64,000 bases of DNA from Rhizobium sp. BK399 (GTDB taxonomy: Bacteria; Pseudomonadota; Alphaproteobacteria; Rhizobiales; Rhizobiaceae). Positions 42,968 to 52,213 of the stretch are shown here, piece by piece. Position 1 is the first letter of the stretch; each line of letters begins with the position of its first letter. Under the pieces are notes generated by a model. The model was not told the origin of the DNA, searched no databases, and worked only from the letters and a program-made list of their open reading frames with translations. The translations under genes were made by a program, and so were the position numbers. The DNA lies in NCBI RefSeq assembly GCF_014194695.1, contig NZ_JACIAH010000019.1:27588-91587 (forward strand). Reading direction: 5' to 3'.

Positions 42968-43780
42968 ATGTCGGAATTCAAGCTCGCCTATCATGCGAAT
43001 TGCTGGGGCAACCTCGGCGGAGACGCCGTTGGCGTTACATCGGTTACCAATCTTGCCTATCGAACCTTTGGGGACATGCGTCGTGCCTTTGCCGATATCG
43101 CAAAGGCCGGTTACGAAGGCGTCGAGCTCTTCGACGGCAATCTGCTCGATTTCAGCGCAGCCGACATGCGGACGCTGCTTGACGACAATGGGTTGACGCT
43201 CGTCGCGACCTATGCCGGCGGCAACTTCATCTTCGACGATATCCTGCCGGAGGAGCTTGCCCGGGTTGTGCGTGCTGCGGATCGCGCCGCCGAACTCGGC
43301 GCACCCCATCTCGTCGTCGGCGGCGGTGCAAAGCGCTTCGACGGCATCCGCGAGGCGGATTATCACAAGCTCGCAGCAGCGCTCGACCGGGTAAAGGAGA
43401 TCGCCGAAGCGCGGGGTCTTGCCGCCCACTACCACCCGCATCTCTCGACAATTGTCGAGGGACCGGCGGAAGTGCGCAAGATCTTTGCACTTACCGGTAT
43501 CGACTTCTGCCCGGACACGGCCCATCTCGCCGCTGCCGGTGGCGATCCGGCGGCGCTTGTGCGCGAACATGCAGCGCGCATCTCCTATGTCCATCTTAAG
43601 GGTTTCCAGAAGGAGCCCTTCGCGTTCACGCCGATCGACCGTGGCGACATCCCGACGGACGGGATCATCGCGGCCCTTCGAGAGACCGGCTTTGCCGGCT
43701 GGGTTTGTACCGAACTCGATTCCTGGCCTGATCCGCTTGAGGGAGCGAAAGCGAGCATGGCCTATCTTAAATCGGCCTGA
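42968..43780 (+). CDS. Sugar phosphate isomerase/epimerase (IolE/MocC-like TIM barrel)
   Basis: 270 residues from ATG 42968, with TGGGAGGAG upstream. The TTG at 42941 is less likely. AP-endonuclease-2 fold: FKLAYHANCWG, YEGVELFDGNLLD, LAAHYHPHLSTIVEG, IDFCPDTAHLAAAGGDP, and ISYVHLKGFQ with metal-binding His/Asp/Glu positions, and the end TELDSW. Relatives include IolE (inosose dehydratase) and MocC (rhizopine catabolism). First gene of a six-gene operon with a binding-protein transporter and a Gfo/Idh/MocA dehydrogenase, as in inositol-, rhizopine- and rare-sugar loci. Substrate unknown. Confidence 0.88.
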   Translation: MSEFKLAYHANCWGNLGGDAVGVTSVTNLAYRTFGDMRRAFADIAKAGYEGVELFDGNLLDFSAADMRTLLDDNGLTLVATYAGGNFIFDDILPEELARVVRAADRAAELGAPHLVVGGGAKRFDGIREADYHKLAAALDRVKEIAEARGLAAHYHPHLSTIVEGPAEVRKIFALTGIDFCPDTAHLAAAGGDPAALVREHAARISYVHLKGFQKEPFAFTPIDRGDIPTDGIIAALRETGFAGWVCTELDSWPDPLEGAKASMAYLKSA

Positions 43781-43793
43781 CGGTCGTGACCGG

Positions 43794-43807
43794 GGCGGGA
43801 GCCCCAT
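43794..43807 (+). other. Short GC hairpin before the binding-protein ribosome site
   Basis: GGGGC-GGGA-GCCCC followed by ATTTT, between the isomerase stop and the GGGAGGAG site at 43811. It may act as a weak terminator or help define a processed mRNA end upstream of the binding-protein gene. Confidence 0.35.
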
Positions 43808-43824
43808 TTTGGGAGGAGAAAGTG

Positions 43825-44946
43825 ATGATAAAAAGACGAGCTCTGTTAGGCACGGCCGCCGTGCTGGCGCTCACTCTTGCATATGGTGCACCGGCATTTG
43901 CCGATCCGGATACCGCGCTGGCGGAGCTTCAGAAGACGGTTCTTTCCAAGGGACCTTCAGGAGAATCTCCGTCGCCTGCCTCCGATGTCACGTTGAGCGA
44001 TGAGGAACTGGCCAAGATCAAGGCGATGAACGCGACGGCCGCCATCGTCATGCATTACGGCGGCAACGACTGGTCGCGCGCCCAGATCAACGGCTTGCAG
44101 ACACAGTTCGCCGCCATGGGTATCAAGGTCCTTGCGGTGACCGACGCCGGCTTCAAGCCGGAAAAGCAGGTCTCCGACATCGAGACCATCATGGCGCAGA
44201 AGCCGAGCATAATCGTATCGATCCCGACCGACCCGACGGCGACCGCCGGGGCCTACAGGGCGGCGGCGGAGGCTGGCACCAAGCTCGTTTTCATGGATAA
44301 CGTGCCGACCGGCTTTGTGGCCGGGAAGGATTACGTGTCAGTGGTGTCGGCTGACAACTACGGCAACGGCGTCGCCGCTGCGCATCTCATGGCGAAGGCG
44401 TTGAAGGGGGAGGGTGATATCGGACTTGTCTTCCATGCTGCCGACTTCTTCGTCACCAAGCAGCGCTACGATGGCTTCAAGGCGACGATCGCGTCCGACT
44501 ACCCCAACATCAAGATCGTGGCCGAGCAGGGCATCGGCGGACCCGACTTCTCGGGTGATGCGGAGAAGGCGGCGTCCGCGATCCTCACCTCCAACCCGAA
44601 CATCAAGGGCATCTGGGCGGTCTGGGACGTGCCGGCCGAAGGCGTGATCTCGGCAGCGCGCGTTGCCGGCCGCGACGATCTCGTCATTACCACGATCGAT
44701 CTCGGCGAGAACGTGGCGATCTCAATGGCCCAAGGCGGTTTCGTCAAGGGGCTTGGCGCACAGCGGCCTTATGACGCCGGCGTGGTCGAAGCCAAGCTTG
44801 CCGGCTATGCGCTGCTCGGTAAGCAAGCGCCCGCCTTCGTCGCGCTGCCGGCTCTGCCGGTGACGCGTGAGACGCTGCTCGATGGCTGGAAGGCGGTTTA
44901 TTCGGCCGAGGCGACTGACAACATCAAGTCAAGCCTCGGACAGTGA
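43825..44946 (+). CDS. Sugar ABC transporter substrate-binding protein (type-1 fold)
   Basis: 373 residues from ATG 43825, with GGGAGGAG upstream. Signal peptide MIKRRALLGTAAVLALTLAY with cleavage near PAFA. The ribose/xylose-type fold (RbsB class) has AAIVMHYGGNDWSRAQINGL, KPSIIVSIPTDPTATAGAYR, VFMDNVPTGFVAGKDYV and IWAVWDVPAEGVISAARVAG. The unusual long acidic N-terminal stretch of the mature protein precedes the first strand. It delivers the sugar to the permease/ATPase encoded by two later genes. A strong hairpin follows its stop codon. Confidence 0.92.
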   Translation: MIKRRALLGTAAVLALTLAYGAPAFADPDTALAELQKTVLSKGPSGESPSPASDVTLSDEELAKIKAMNATAAIVMHYGGNDWSRAQINGLQTQFAAMGIKVLAVTDAGFKPEKQVSDIETIMAQKPSIIVSIPTDPTATAGAYRAAAEAGTKLVFMDNVPTGFVAGKDYVSVVSADNYGNGVAAAHLMAKALKGEGDIGLVFHAADFFVTKQRYDGFKATIASDYPNIKIVAEQGIGGPDFSGDAEKAASAILTSNPNIKGIWAVWDVPAEGVISAARVAGRDDLVITTIDLGENVAISMAQGGFVKGLGAQRPYDAGVVEAKLAGYALLGKQAPAFVALPALPVTRETLLDGWKAVYSAEATDNIKSSLGQ

Positions 44947-44953
44947 CCGACCA

Positions 44954-44982
44954 GGCACGGGGCACCCAGGGTGCCCCGTGCC
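44954..44982 (+). other. Strong intercistronic hairpin after the binding-protein gene
   Basis: A 13-base stem (GGCACGGGGCACC/GGTGCCCCGTGCC) with loop CAG and no T-run. Such structures after binding-protein genes protect the 5' message from 3' decay and let the binding protein be made in excess. Confidence 0.8.
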
Positions 44983-45056
44983 GAAAGACATGATCCGGCT
45001 TCGGCCGGTAGACGGAACGTGGCTCGCTGCAGCCGACCTCTTTCAGGAGAAAACTG

Positions 45057-46223
45057 ATGACCAAAGTGATGAACGTCGCCATGATTGGCGGCGGCTTCAT
45101 GGGCAAGGCGCATGCCATGGCCTACGCCTCCATGCCGATGTTCTTCTGGCCCGCACCGGCCATTCCCCACCGCAAGGTCGTCGTCGACGTGACCGACAGC
45201 ACGGCGGACGAGGCGCGTCGGCGCTACGGCTTCGAAGAGGCGTCCTCGGACTGGCGGGCCGTCGTCAACCGGCCGGATATCGACGTCGTCGATATCTGCA
45301 CGCCGAACAATGTGCATGCCGAGATCGCTATTGAGGCCGCTAAAGCCGGCAAGCACATCATCTGTGAGAAGCCGCTCGCCCGCACCGTCGCGGAGGCGAG
45401 GGCGATGCATGACGCGGTAAAGGCCGCCGGCGTCATCCATATGGTCGCCTTCAACTACCGCCGGACCCCGGCCGTGGCGCTTGCGAAGAAATATATCGAG
45501 GAGGGCCGCATCGGCCGTATTCTCAATTTCCGCGGCACCTATCTGCAGGACTGGTCTGCCGACCCCGATTCACCCCTTTCCTGGCGCTTCCAGAAGAAGA
45601 TTGCCGGCTCCGGTACGGTCGGCGACATCGCCACCCATGTCGTCGATCTCGCCCACTATCTCGTCGGCCCGATCGCCGAGGTCAACGCGATCACCACCAC
45701 CTACAACAAGACGCGGCCACTACAGCAGGGCGGTGTCGACAAGCTCGGCGCGGCAGAGAAGGCCGCGGACGCCGAACGCGGCGAGGTGGATGTCGACGAT
45801 GAGGTTGTCTCGATGCTAAAATTCGAGGGCGACGCGATCGGAAGCCTGGAAGCCACCCGCAACGCCTATGGCCGCAACAACTTCATTACGCTGGAAATCC
45901 ATGGCACCAAGGGTTCGATCCACTTCAACTACGAGCGCCGCGACGAGCTTCAGGTGATGTTTGCCGACGATCCGGCGGATGCCCGAGGCTTCCGCACCGT
46001 CTATACCGGTCCGGCGCACCCCTATGGCAACGGTCTTTGGCCAATCCCCGGTCTCGGCATCGGCTATTCGGAGACGAAGATCGTCGAGTGCTACGATTTC
46101 TTCTCGGCTATTGCGAAGAACCGGCAACCGAGCCCGAACTTCGAGGACGGACTGCTGACGGAACTCGTCGCCGACGCCCTCATCCGCTCCGGCGAAACTG
46201 GAAAGTGGGAGAAGGTGGGATGA
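45057..46223 (+). CDS. Gfo/Idh/MocA-family NAD(P)-dependent oxidoreductase
   Basis: 388 residues, with CAGGAG upstream. Rossmann motif AMIGGGFMGKAHAMAYASMP at 6-25, then DVVDICTPNNVHAEIAIEAA, and the catalytic EKP motif in HIICEKPLARTVAEA. The C-terminal domain has GGSGTVGDIATHVVDLAHYL-type residues (GSGTVGDIATHVVDLAHYLV) with the active-site Asp/His. It oxidises a sugar or cyclitol at one hydroxyl. It ends in an ATGA overlap with the ATPase gene. Confidence 0.93.
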   Translation: MTKVMNVAMIGGGFMGKAHAMAYASMPMFFWPAPAIPHRKVVVDVTDSTADEARRRYGFEEASSDWRAVVNRPDIDVVDICTPNNVHAEIAIEAAKAGKHIICEKPLARTVAEARAMHDAVKAAGVIHMVAFNYRRTPAVALAKKYIEEGRIGRILNFRGTYLQDWSADPDSPLSWRFQKKIAGSGTVGDIATHVVDLAHYLVGPIAEVNAITTTYNKTRPLQQGGVDKLGAAEKAADAERGEVDVDDEVVSMLKFEGDAIGSLEATRNAYGRNNFITLEIHGTKGSIHFNYERRDELQVMFADDPADARGFRTVYTGPAHPYGNGLWPIPGLGIGYSETKIVECYDFFSAIAKNRQPSPNFEDGLLTELVADALIRSGETGKWEKVG

Positions 46224-47794
46224 CTGCGAGCGCCGCTGCCGTCCGCATGACCGGCATATCCAAGGCCTTCGGAGGGGTACGCGCGCTCGACGACGTGTCC
46301 TTCGAGGTCTTGCCCGGGGAGGTCCATGCCCTGCTCGGCGGCAATGGCGCCGGCAAGTCGACGATCCTCAAGGTGCTTAACGGGGTACATCGCCCCGACC
46401 AGGGCGCAATCGAGGTCGGCGGCTTGCCCCTGACGACGCATTCGCCGGAGGCATCGCGCGCGGCCGGCATCGCGATGAACTACCAGGAAATGAGTCTGGT
46501 TCCGACTTTGACGGTTGCCCAGAACATCTTCCTGACACGCGAATGCCGTGACGGCACGGGGTTTATCGATGACCGGGAAGCCGAGCGGCGCGCAGCGGAC
46601 ATTTTCGCGCTGCTCGACGTCTTCGTCGATCCGAGGGCCGTGGTCGGCGATCTCGGCGCCGGCCAGAAACAGTTGACGGAGATCGCCAAGGCGATCTCGC
46701 AGGATGCCAAGGTGCTGGTTTTGGACGAACCATCGACGGCGCTTGCCGTTCCCGATGTCGAGCGGCTCTTCATCTTCCTGCGCAAGCTGAAGGCGAAGGG
46801 GGTGGCAATCATCTATGTCAGCCACCGTATGGACGAGATCGCTCGCATCGCCGACCGCGCGACGATCCTGCGCGACGGTCGCCACGTCATCACTTCGCCG
46901 CTGAGTGAATTGCCGATCGACACGATGATAGAGCATATCGTCGGCCGACGCTCGAAAGGGCTTTCCGACGTCGAGCGCGGCGAGGCCGTCAAGGGCGAAG
47001 TGCTGCTGCAACTCGCAAATGTCAGCGGCATTCAAAAGCCTAAGAACATTTCCCTGACGCTGCACTGCGGCGAAATCCTGGGGCTCGCAGGACTGCTCGG
47101 CTCGGGCCGTTCGTCGCTTGCGCGGGTGATCGCCGGCATCGACCCGGCCGTCAAGGGCGAGATATATATCAAGGGCCGCGCCGTCACGATCCGTAAGCCG
47201 GGCGACGCGATTGCCGCGGGTGTCGCGCTGGTGCCGGAAGCGCGTGCCACGCAGGGCATCATTCCCGCCCATTCGGTTGCCTCCAACATGATCCTCGCCG
47301 TCATCGACCGGCTTTCCACGGGTGGCCTCGTTGATACCAAGGCGGCAAACAACCTGACTGACGCGCAGATCGAGCGCCTGCGCGTGAAAACGGCGAGCCG
47401 CGACCACGCCGTCTCGACGCTTTCGGGCGGCAACCAGCAGAAGGTAGTTATAGGTAAGTGGTTGGCCACCAATCCGGACATCCTCATCCTCGACGAGCCG
47501 ACGGCAGGCATCGATATCGGTTCGAAATCCGAGATTATCCGTCTGGTTCGCGAGCTTGCCGCCGCCGGCAAGGGCATCATCATGATCTCATCCGAACTTT
47601 CCGAGCTTTTGACCGCCTGCGATCGCATTCTCGTGATGTCCGAGGGGCGCGTGCACCAGGATCTGGCGCGCGAGGCACTGGAAGACCCGGCGGTGCCCCC
47701 CGATGATCTTGCGCACCGCCTCCAGGCGGCCGAACAGCGGCTGCAGATCGAAATCCAGAAAGCCCTTGCGGTTCAAGAGGTATCCAATGGCTAA
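46220..47794 (+). CDS. Sugar ABC transporter ATP-binding protein (RbsA-like, double module)
   Basis: 524 residues from ATG 46220 (ATGA overlap with the previous stop). The longer frame from 46037 shadows the dehydrogenase. Two ABC modules: Walker A LLGGNGAGKSTILKVLNGVH, Q-loop, a degenerate signature LGAGQKQLTEIAKA, Walker B VLVLDEPSTAL; in the second half a degenerate Walker A (GLLGSGRSSLARVIAG), good signature LSGGNQQKVVIGKWL and Walker B LILDEPTAGID. This asymmetry is typical of the carbohydrate-uptake-2 family. It works with the permease that starts 8 bases before its stop. Confidence 0.94.
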   Translation: MTASAAAVRMTGISKAFGGVRALDDVSFEVLPGEVHALLGGNGAGKSTILKVLNGVHRPDQGAIEVGGLPLTTHSPEASRAAGIAMNYQEMSLVPTLTVAQNIFLTRECRDGTGFIDDREAERRAADIFALLDVFVDPRAVVGDLGAGQKQLTEIAKAISQDAKVLVLDEPSTALAVPDVERLFIFLRKLKAKGVAIIYVSHRMDEIARIADRATILRDGRHVITSPLSELPIDTMIEHIVGRRSKGLSDVERGEAVKGEVLLQLANVSGIQKPKNISLTLHCGEILGLAGLLGSGRSSLARVIAGIDPAVKGEIYIKGRAVTIRKPGDAIAAGVALVPEARATQGIIPAHSVASNMILAVIDRLSTGGLVDTKAANNLTDAQIERLRVKTASRDHAVSTLSGGNQQKVVIGKWLATNPDILILDEPTAGIDIGSKSEIIRLVRELAAAGKGIIMISSELSELLTACDRILVMSEGRVHQDLAREALEDPAVPPDDLAHRLQAAEQRLQIEIQKALAVQEVSNG

Positions 47795-48722
47795 CGCCTT
47801 CTTCGCCAACTGGCGCCAGAACATCATCTACATTGGTTTCGTGGTCATCTTCGTCGTCTTCGCGGTGGCGTTGGCCGACAAGGGGTTCCTCAATCCGAAC
47901 AATTTGCTCAACATCGTGCGGCAGACGGCCATGATCGCCGTCATGGCGATCGCCATGACCTTCGTGCTCTCGGCCGGTGAGATCGATCTTTCGGTCGGCG
48001 CGGTCGCTGGCCTTTCGACCGTCACCGTTGCCATGGCGATCGCCGTCGGAGGACCGGTCGCCGGGGTCGGTGTCGGCATCGCTACGGGTCTTGCGGTCGG
48101 TATGTTCAACGGATGGTTGACCACCCGCATCGGCATTCCCTCGTTCCTCACCACGCTTGCCATGATGGGCATCGCCAAGGGCGTCGCCATGTGGGTTTCC
48201 GCGACGGCTGCCGTGCCGATCCTGTCGCCCGGCTATTCGTGGCTCTTCGGCGGCGGCAATCTCGGCCCTGTGCCGGTACTGCTCTTCTGGATGGCCGTGC
48301 TCGGCGGCATCGGCCACATCGCGCTGCGGCGCTCCGGCTTCGGCCGGCGTGTGTTGGCGACCGGCGGCGGCGAGACGGCGGCGCGCTATTCCGGCATCGA
48401 CACCAAGGCAATCAAGTTCAGGGTGCTGGTCATCTCTTCCTCCGCGGCAGCGCTCGCCGGCATGCTCTACGCGGGACGCCTGCAGTCCGGTCGTTTCCAG
48501 CTCGGCGAGGGTGATGAACTCTCGGTCATCGCCGCGGCGGTGCTTGGCGGCACGAGCCTTTTCGGCGGCAAGGGAACCGTAATCGGCACTATCGTCGGCG
48601 CCCTGATGATCGGCCTCATCAATAACGGTCTCATCCTGATGGGGCTAGAATTCAGCCAGCAATTGATCGCCCGCGGCGGCATCATCATTCTCGCCGTAGC
48701 GCTCAGCCAGAAGCGGAGCTGA
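47787..48722 (+). CDS. Sugar ABC transporter permease (RbsC-like)
   Basis: 311 residues from ATG 47787, overlapping the ATPase stop. About nine to ten membrane helices. The conserved loop AGEIDLSVGAVAGLSTVTVA and the later VLGGTSLFGGKGTVIGTIVG are the hallmarks of RbsC/XylH permeases (branched-chain-type BPD_transp_2 fold). It forms a homodimer with the double ATPase. Confidence 0.94.
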   Translation: MANAFFANWRQNIIYIGFVVIFVVFAVALADKGFLNPNNLLNIVRQTAMIAVMAIAMTFVLSAGEIDLSVGAVAGLSTVTVAMAIAVGGPVAGVGVGIATGLAVGMFNGWLTTRIGIPSFLTTLAMMGIAKGVAMWVSATAAVPILSPGYSWLFGGGNLGPVPVLLFWMAVLGGIGHIALRRSGFGRRVLATGGGETAARYSGIDTKAIKFRVLVISSSAAALAGMLYAGRLQSGRFQLGEGDELSVIAAAVLGGTSLFGGKGTVIGTIVGALMIGLINNGLILMGLEFSQQLIARGGIIILAVALSQKRS

Positions 48723-48726
48723 TACC

Positions 48727-49047
48727 ATGACCGTTTCGCTCATTGCAACGCTGACGGCCCGTCCGGAAACGCGAGATGAGCTGTTGCACCTTCTCGTCAA
48801 TCAGGTCGAGCCTACCCGGTCCGAACAAGGCTGCATCGACTATAACCTTCATGTCGATGCGGGCGATCCTTGCGTGTTTGTGTTCTACGAGAACTGGAAG
48901 AGCCAGGCGGATCTCGACGCGCACATGGAAATGCAACACCTCAAGCCGCTGCTAAGCGAGATCGACCGCTTGCTCGCAAAACCGATCGACATATGGCGGC
49001 TACTTTTGGCGGAGGCTACTGGAATAAGTCGGTCGGACTGCGTCTAA
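48727..49047 (+). CDS. ABM-fold monooxygenase-like protein (YgiN type)
   Basis: 106 residues. MTVSLIATLTARPETRDELL, then EQGCIDYNLHVDAGDPCVFV and FYENWKSQADLDAHMEM match the small dimeric ABM family. Starts 4 bases after the permease stop, so it is the last gene of the sugar operon. Members act on quinols or keto-sugars, or have no known activity. In sugar loci they often accompany dehydrogenases. Confidence 0.88.
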   Translation: MTVSLIATLTARPETRDELLHLLVNQVEPTRSEQGCIDYNLHVDAGDPCVFVFYENWKSQADLDAHMEMQHLKPLLSEIDRLLAKPIDIWRLLLAEATGISRSDCV

Positions 49048-49182
49048 GCCGGGACACGGGCAGACCATCGCTAGTCTGTAGTCTAAGTCTAGGCGCGAAA
49101 CGGCGAGGCCGCGCCTGTGCAACTCGGCGCTGGTGCGCGCGGCTTTGATCGTCCCTGTTCGACCTATCAAAGGCAGGGGTGC

Positions 49183-52023
49183 TCATCTATTATTTTCCGA
49201 CGCGTCGATCGCCTCCCGCAAAGTTTCCGCGAGCTGCCGTCGCGTATAGGGCTTTGCAATTGGCCGGAATCGCGACGTGGCGCCGATGCGTTCGATGTCG
49301 GCGTAACCTGTGGCCAGGACAGCCGGCAGGTTCGGATGACGCGCCATGATCTCCCTCGCCATGGCGTGGCCGTCAATCGGGCCGGGCATGACGACATCCG
49401 AGAAAACCAGATGGAATGGGCCGTCGGTTTCCACTATCCTCAACGCTTCCGTTGCATCACCGGAGCATGTGACGGAGTAGCCGAGCGAAACGAGTATATC
49501 GGCGGCGAAATCCCGGACCATAGGATCATCCTCCACGACGAGAATGCGCTCACTGCCACCCTTGAGCAGCCCATTCGAGACAGGCTCCGCGTATGTTTCC
49601 ATAGACGCAAGTCGGGGAAAAGACAGGAGAATGGTTGTTCCCTTGCCCGGCTCCGATTCAATTTCGATCCCGCCCCCTGATTGTCGCACGAAGCCGTACA
49701 CCATGCTAAGACCTAACCCGCTGCCCTTGCCGAACGGTTTCGTGGTGAAGAAAGGCTCAAAGGCCTTTGCGCGCGTCTCCGCATCCATTCCGTCGCCGTT
49801 GTCGGAGATTTGGATCACCGCGTCGTCCCCGCTTTGCGCCGTCGAGATCACCAGCCTGCCACCATCCGGCATTGCGTCGCGTGCGTTGATGCACAGGTTC
49901 ATGATGGACGCTTCCAGTTGCGCGGCGTCCGCTCTGACGTGACCTGCGGCCGGATCAAGCGCAAGGTGCAGGATGATCGTTTCGCCAAGAGCAGTCGACA
50001 GCAATCCCTCCATGGCCCGTATGGTTCTGTTGATGTTCAGCGACGCCGGCTCGAGGGGTTGCCGGCCCGCGAAGGTGAGGAGCTGGCGTGTGAGGGCGGC
50101 GCTTTGCCGCGAGGCCTTGTGGTTCAATTGCGCGATTGCAGAAAGTCGCGGATCGGCAATCTCGTCGGCTAATGTCTCCGCAGTCCCGATAATGACCGTC
50201 AGCAGGTTGTTGAAATCATGGGCGACGCCGCCCGTCAGTTGTCCTATCGCTTCAAGCCGCTGCGCCTGCAGCCGTTTTGCCTCGTTCAGCCGTGTCTCGG
50301 TGATGTCCCGAATGCCACCTACCATCCGGGTCGCATCGCCTGCGCCATTGCGGATGATATGGGCCTGATCGAGGACCTCGGCATAGGTCCCCGTTCCGCG
50401 GCGGAAGCGAAATTCCTCCTGCCACGTTTCTGCTCGCCCATCAATTGCTGCATGCACGCTGGACACTACGCGTGCGCGGTCGTCCGGATGGATCTTGGAT
50501 TCCCATTCCCGAAAACCGTCCTCCACCGATATGTCCTCATGCCCGAAGACGGAGGCCATATTGCTATTCCATTGTACATGACCTCTTGCAATGTCCCAGT
50601 CCCAGATCGCGTCTGTGGTCATCATGGCGACGATCGAGAAGCGTTCCTCGCTTTCAGCCAGCTTTTCTTCCGTTCGCTTTCTGTCGGTGATATCGCGACC
50701 GGTCGCGACAAAATGGGTGGCGCGACCAGCGGAGTCGACAATGGGTGCGATGCTCATGTCTACCCAATACTCGCGGCCGTCCTTTGCGTAGTTGACAAGT
50801 TCGGCTCGGATCGCTTCCGACCGCGCGATGGCGCTGTTGATCTCGTCGATGGTGTTGGCGTCAGTCCGCTGCCCCTGGAGAAAGCCGGGGGAGCGGCCGA
50901 TCGCGTCGTGTGGGGAATAGCCGGTGATCCTGACGAAGGCCTCGTTGAGGTAAACGATCGTCTGGTCGCCCCCTGGCTGGGATGCGGCCTTGGTTATCAT
51001 GACGAAATCCTCGATTCTCGAGATTGCCATTTCCAGCAGGTGCAAGTGCTGATCGGCCGCATGCCGCTTCGTTACATCTCGGAAATACACAGTCAGCCCT
51101 GCCGGACCCGGATAGGCGGTGACCGAGAACCATGCGTCCAGGGACTCGTAAAATACTTCGAAATCGGCCGTCTGGTTTTCGCGGACGGCGCGCTCGTAGT
51201 GCTGACGGATGATCCCCGAGGAGGCCTCCGGAAACTCCTGCCAGATCAGGCGGCCTAGAAGCCCCGATCGCGGGCGTTCCAGCAGACATTCGGCCTGATG
51301 ATTAAGATAGGTGAAGCGCCAATCGGTATCGAGCTGGAAAAACGCATCGCTGATGTTCTCCATCGACTCCGCTAAGCGCCGCTCAAGATCCCTTGCCGTA
51401 TTTTCCAGCCGCTTGCGCTCATCGATATCCTGGAGGGCACCCTGTATTCGGGAGATGTGGCCCATCTCATCGCGGATCCCCACGCCGATTGCGCGAACCC
51501 ATTTCCGCCGGCCCGTGCAATCAATGATCTTCACCTCGGTATCGTAGGGTAGACCGGTCGCAACGCAGGACTCGAAGTGCCGCGTGATCGCATCTCGCCA
51601 TTCCGGCGCAAAATAGCCGATCCCTTCCTCGAAAGTAACCGGCCTGCCCCTTGGTCTCTCGTGGATCGCCCAGGTTTCATCCGACCATTCGATTCTCCGG
51701 TCCGGCAGATGCACCACCCATCCGCCGAGCTTGGCGGCCTTGCCGGCAATCTTGAGAAGAGCCTGGTCTCCAATGATATCGTGCGACCGTCGGGGAGCGT
51801 CGCGATGCAGGACCCCATCCTGACGGATTCGCCAAGCCATGATCAGCGTTGCGCCCATCACATAGAGCCATGCAGTCGTCGGCAGCCATGTCACGACGAA
51901 AGCGGAGATGGCGCCAACCAGCACTCCCCAGCAAAATCGATCCCTTGCACATTGCCTGAGACCGGTCATCAGGATGCCATAGCCCTTGCCAGCAGTTGCG
52001 TTTTTCCATTGCACGACTTGCAT
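49183..52023 (-). CDS. Multi-PAS hybrid sensor histidine kinase with receiver domain
   Basis: 946 residues. Two short N-terminal membrane helices (CWGVLVGAISAFVVTWLPTT, LYVMGATLIMAWR) with almost no periplasmic part. Then about four PAS/PAC units (one ends ADFEVFYESLDAWFSV, one has the LOV-like ITGYSPHDAIG but lacks the flavin cysteine motif). Then HisKA with TGGVAHDFNNLLTVIIGTAE, an HATPase with NGDGMDAETRAKAFEPFFTT and GLGLSMVYGFVRQSGG, and a C-terminal receiver with VFSDVVMPGPIDG. The H-box HDFNN is that of hybrid kinases that pass phosphate to a receiver. It is divergent from the PilZ/regulator/EAL unit. Confidence 0.92.
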   Translation of the reverse strand: MQVVQWKNATAGKGYGILMTGLRQCARDRFCWGVLVGAISAFVVTWLPTTAWLYVMGATLIMAWRIRQDGVLHRDAPRRSHDIIGDQALLKIAGKAAKLGGWVVHLPDRRIEWSDETWAIHERPRGRPVTFEEGIGYFAPEWRDAITRHFESCVATGLPYDTEVKIIDCTGRRKWVRAIGVGIRDEMGHISRIQGALQDIDERKRLENTARDLERRLAESMENISDAFFQLDTDWRFTYLNHQAECLLERPRSGLLGRLIWQEFPEASSGIIRQHYERAVRENQTADFEVFYESLDAWFSVTAYPGPAGLTVYFRDVTKRHAADQHLHLLEMAISRIEDFVMITKAASQPGGDQTIVYLNEAFVRITGYSPHDAIGRSPGFLQGQRTDANTIDEINSAIARSEAIRAELVNYAKDGREYWVDMSIAPIVDSAGRATHFVATGRDITDRKRTEEKLAESEERFSIVAMMTTDAIWDWDIARGHVQWNSNMASVFGHEDISVEDGFREWESKIHPDDRARVVSSVHAAIDGRAETWQEEFRFRRGTGTYAEVLDQAHIIRNGAGDATRMVGGIRDITETRLNEAKRLQAQRLEAIGQLTGGVAHDFNNLLTVIIGTAETLADEIADPRLSAIAQLNHKASRQSAALTRQLLTFAGRQPLEPASLNINRTIRAMEGLLSTALGETIILHLALDPAAGHVRADAAQLEASIMNLCINARDAMPDGGRLVISTAQSGDDAVIQISDNGDGMDAETRAKAFEPFFTTKPFGKGSGLGLSMVYGFVRQSGGGIEIESEPGKGTTILLSFPRLASMETYAEPVSNGLLKGGSERILVVEDDPMVRDFAADILVSLGYSVTCSGDATEALRIVETDGPFHLVFSDVVMPGPIDGHAMAREIMARHPNLPAVLATGYADIERIGATSRFRPIAKPYTRRQLAETLREAIDASENNR

Positions 52024-52213
52024 CCTCCTCAGACCTCGCTGATTTCAACCTCTCGATAGTCCCAAGCGATGCCGCAATCCATGAGGGATCACTAAATTTT
52101 ACCTTATTTAAACTTGGCGCCACTGTCGCTTAACGGTGAGACGTTCTAATCGATGCCACCAACTGCCACCTTCCGCCCGCGGATGAGGTTCCGGCAAGCA
52201 TGGAGGTCACACT

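Noticed and set aside
46091..47407. Long minus-strand open frame (438 codons) opposite the sugar ABC ATPase
   Set aside because: It lies antisense to an unmistakable ATPase gene, has low-complexity Arg/His/Asp-rich composition and no family motif: a GC-rich shadow frame.
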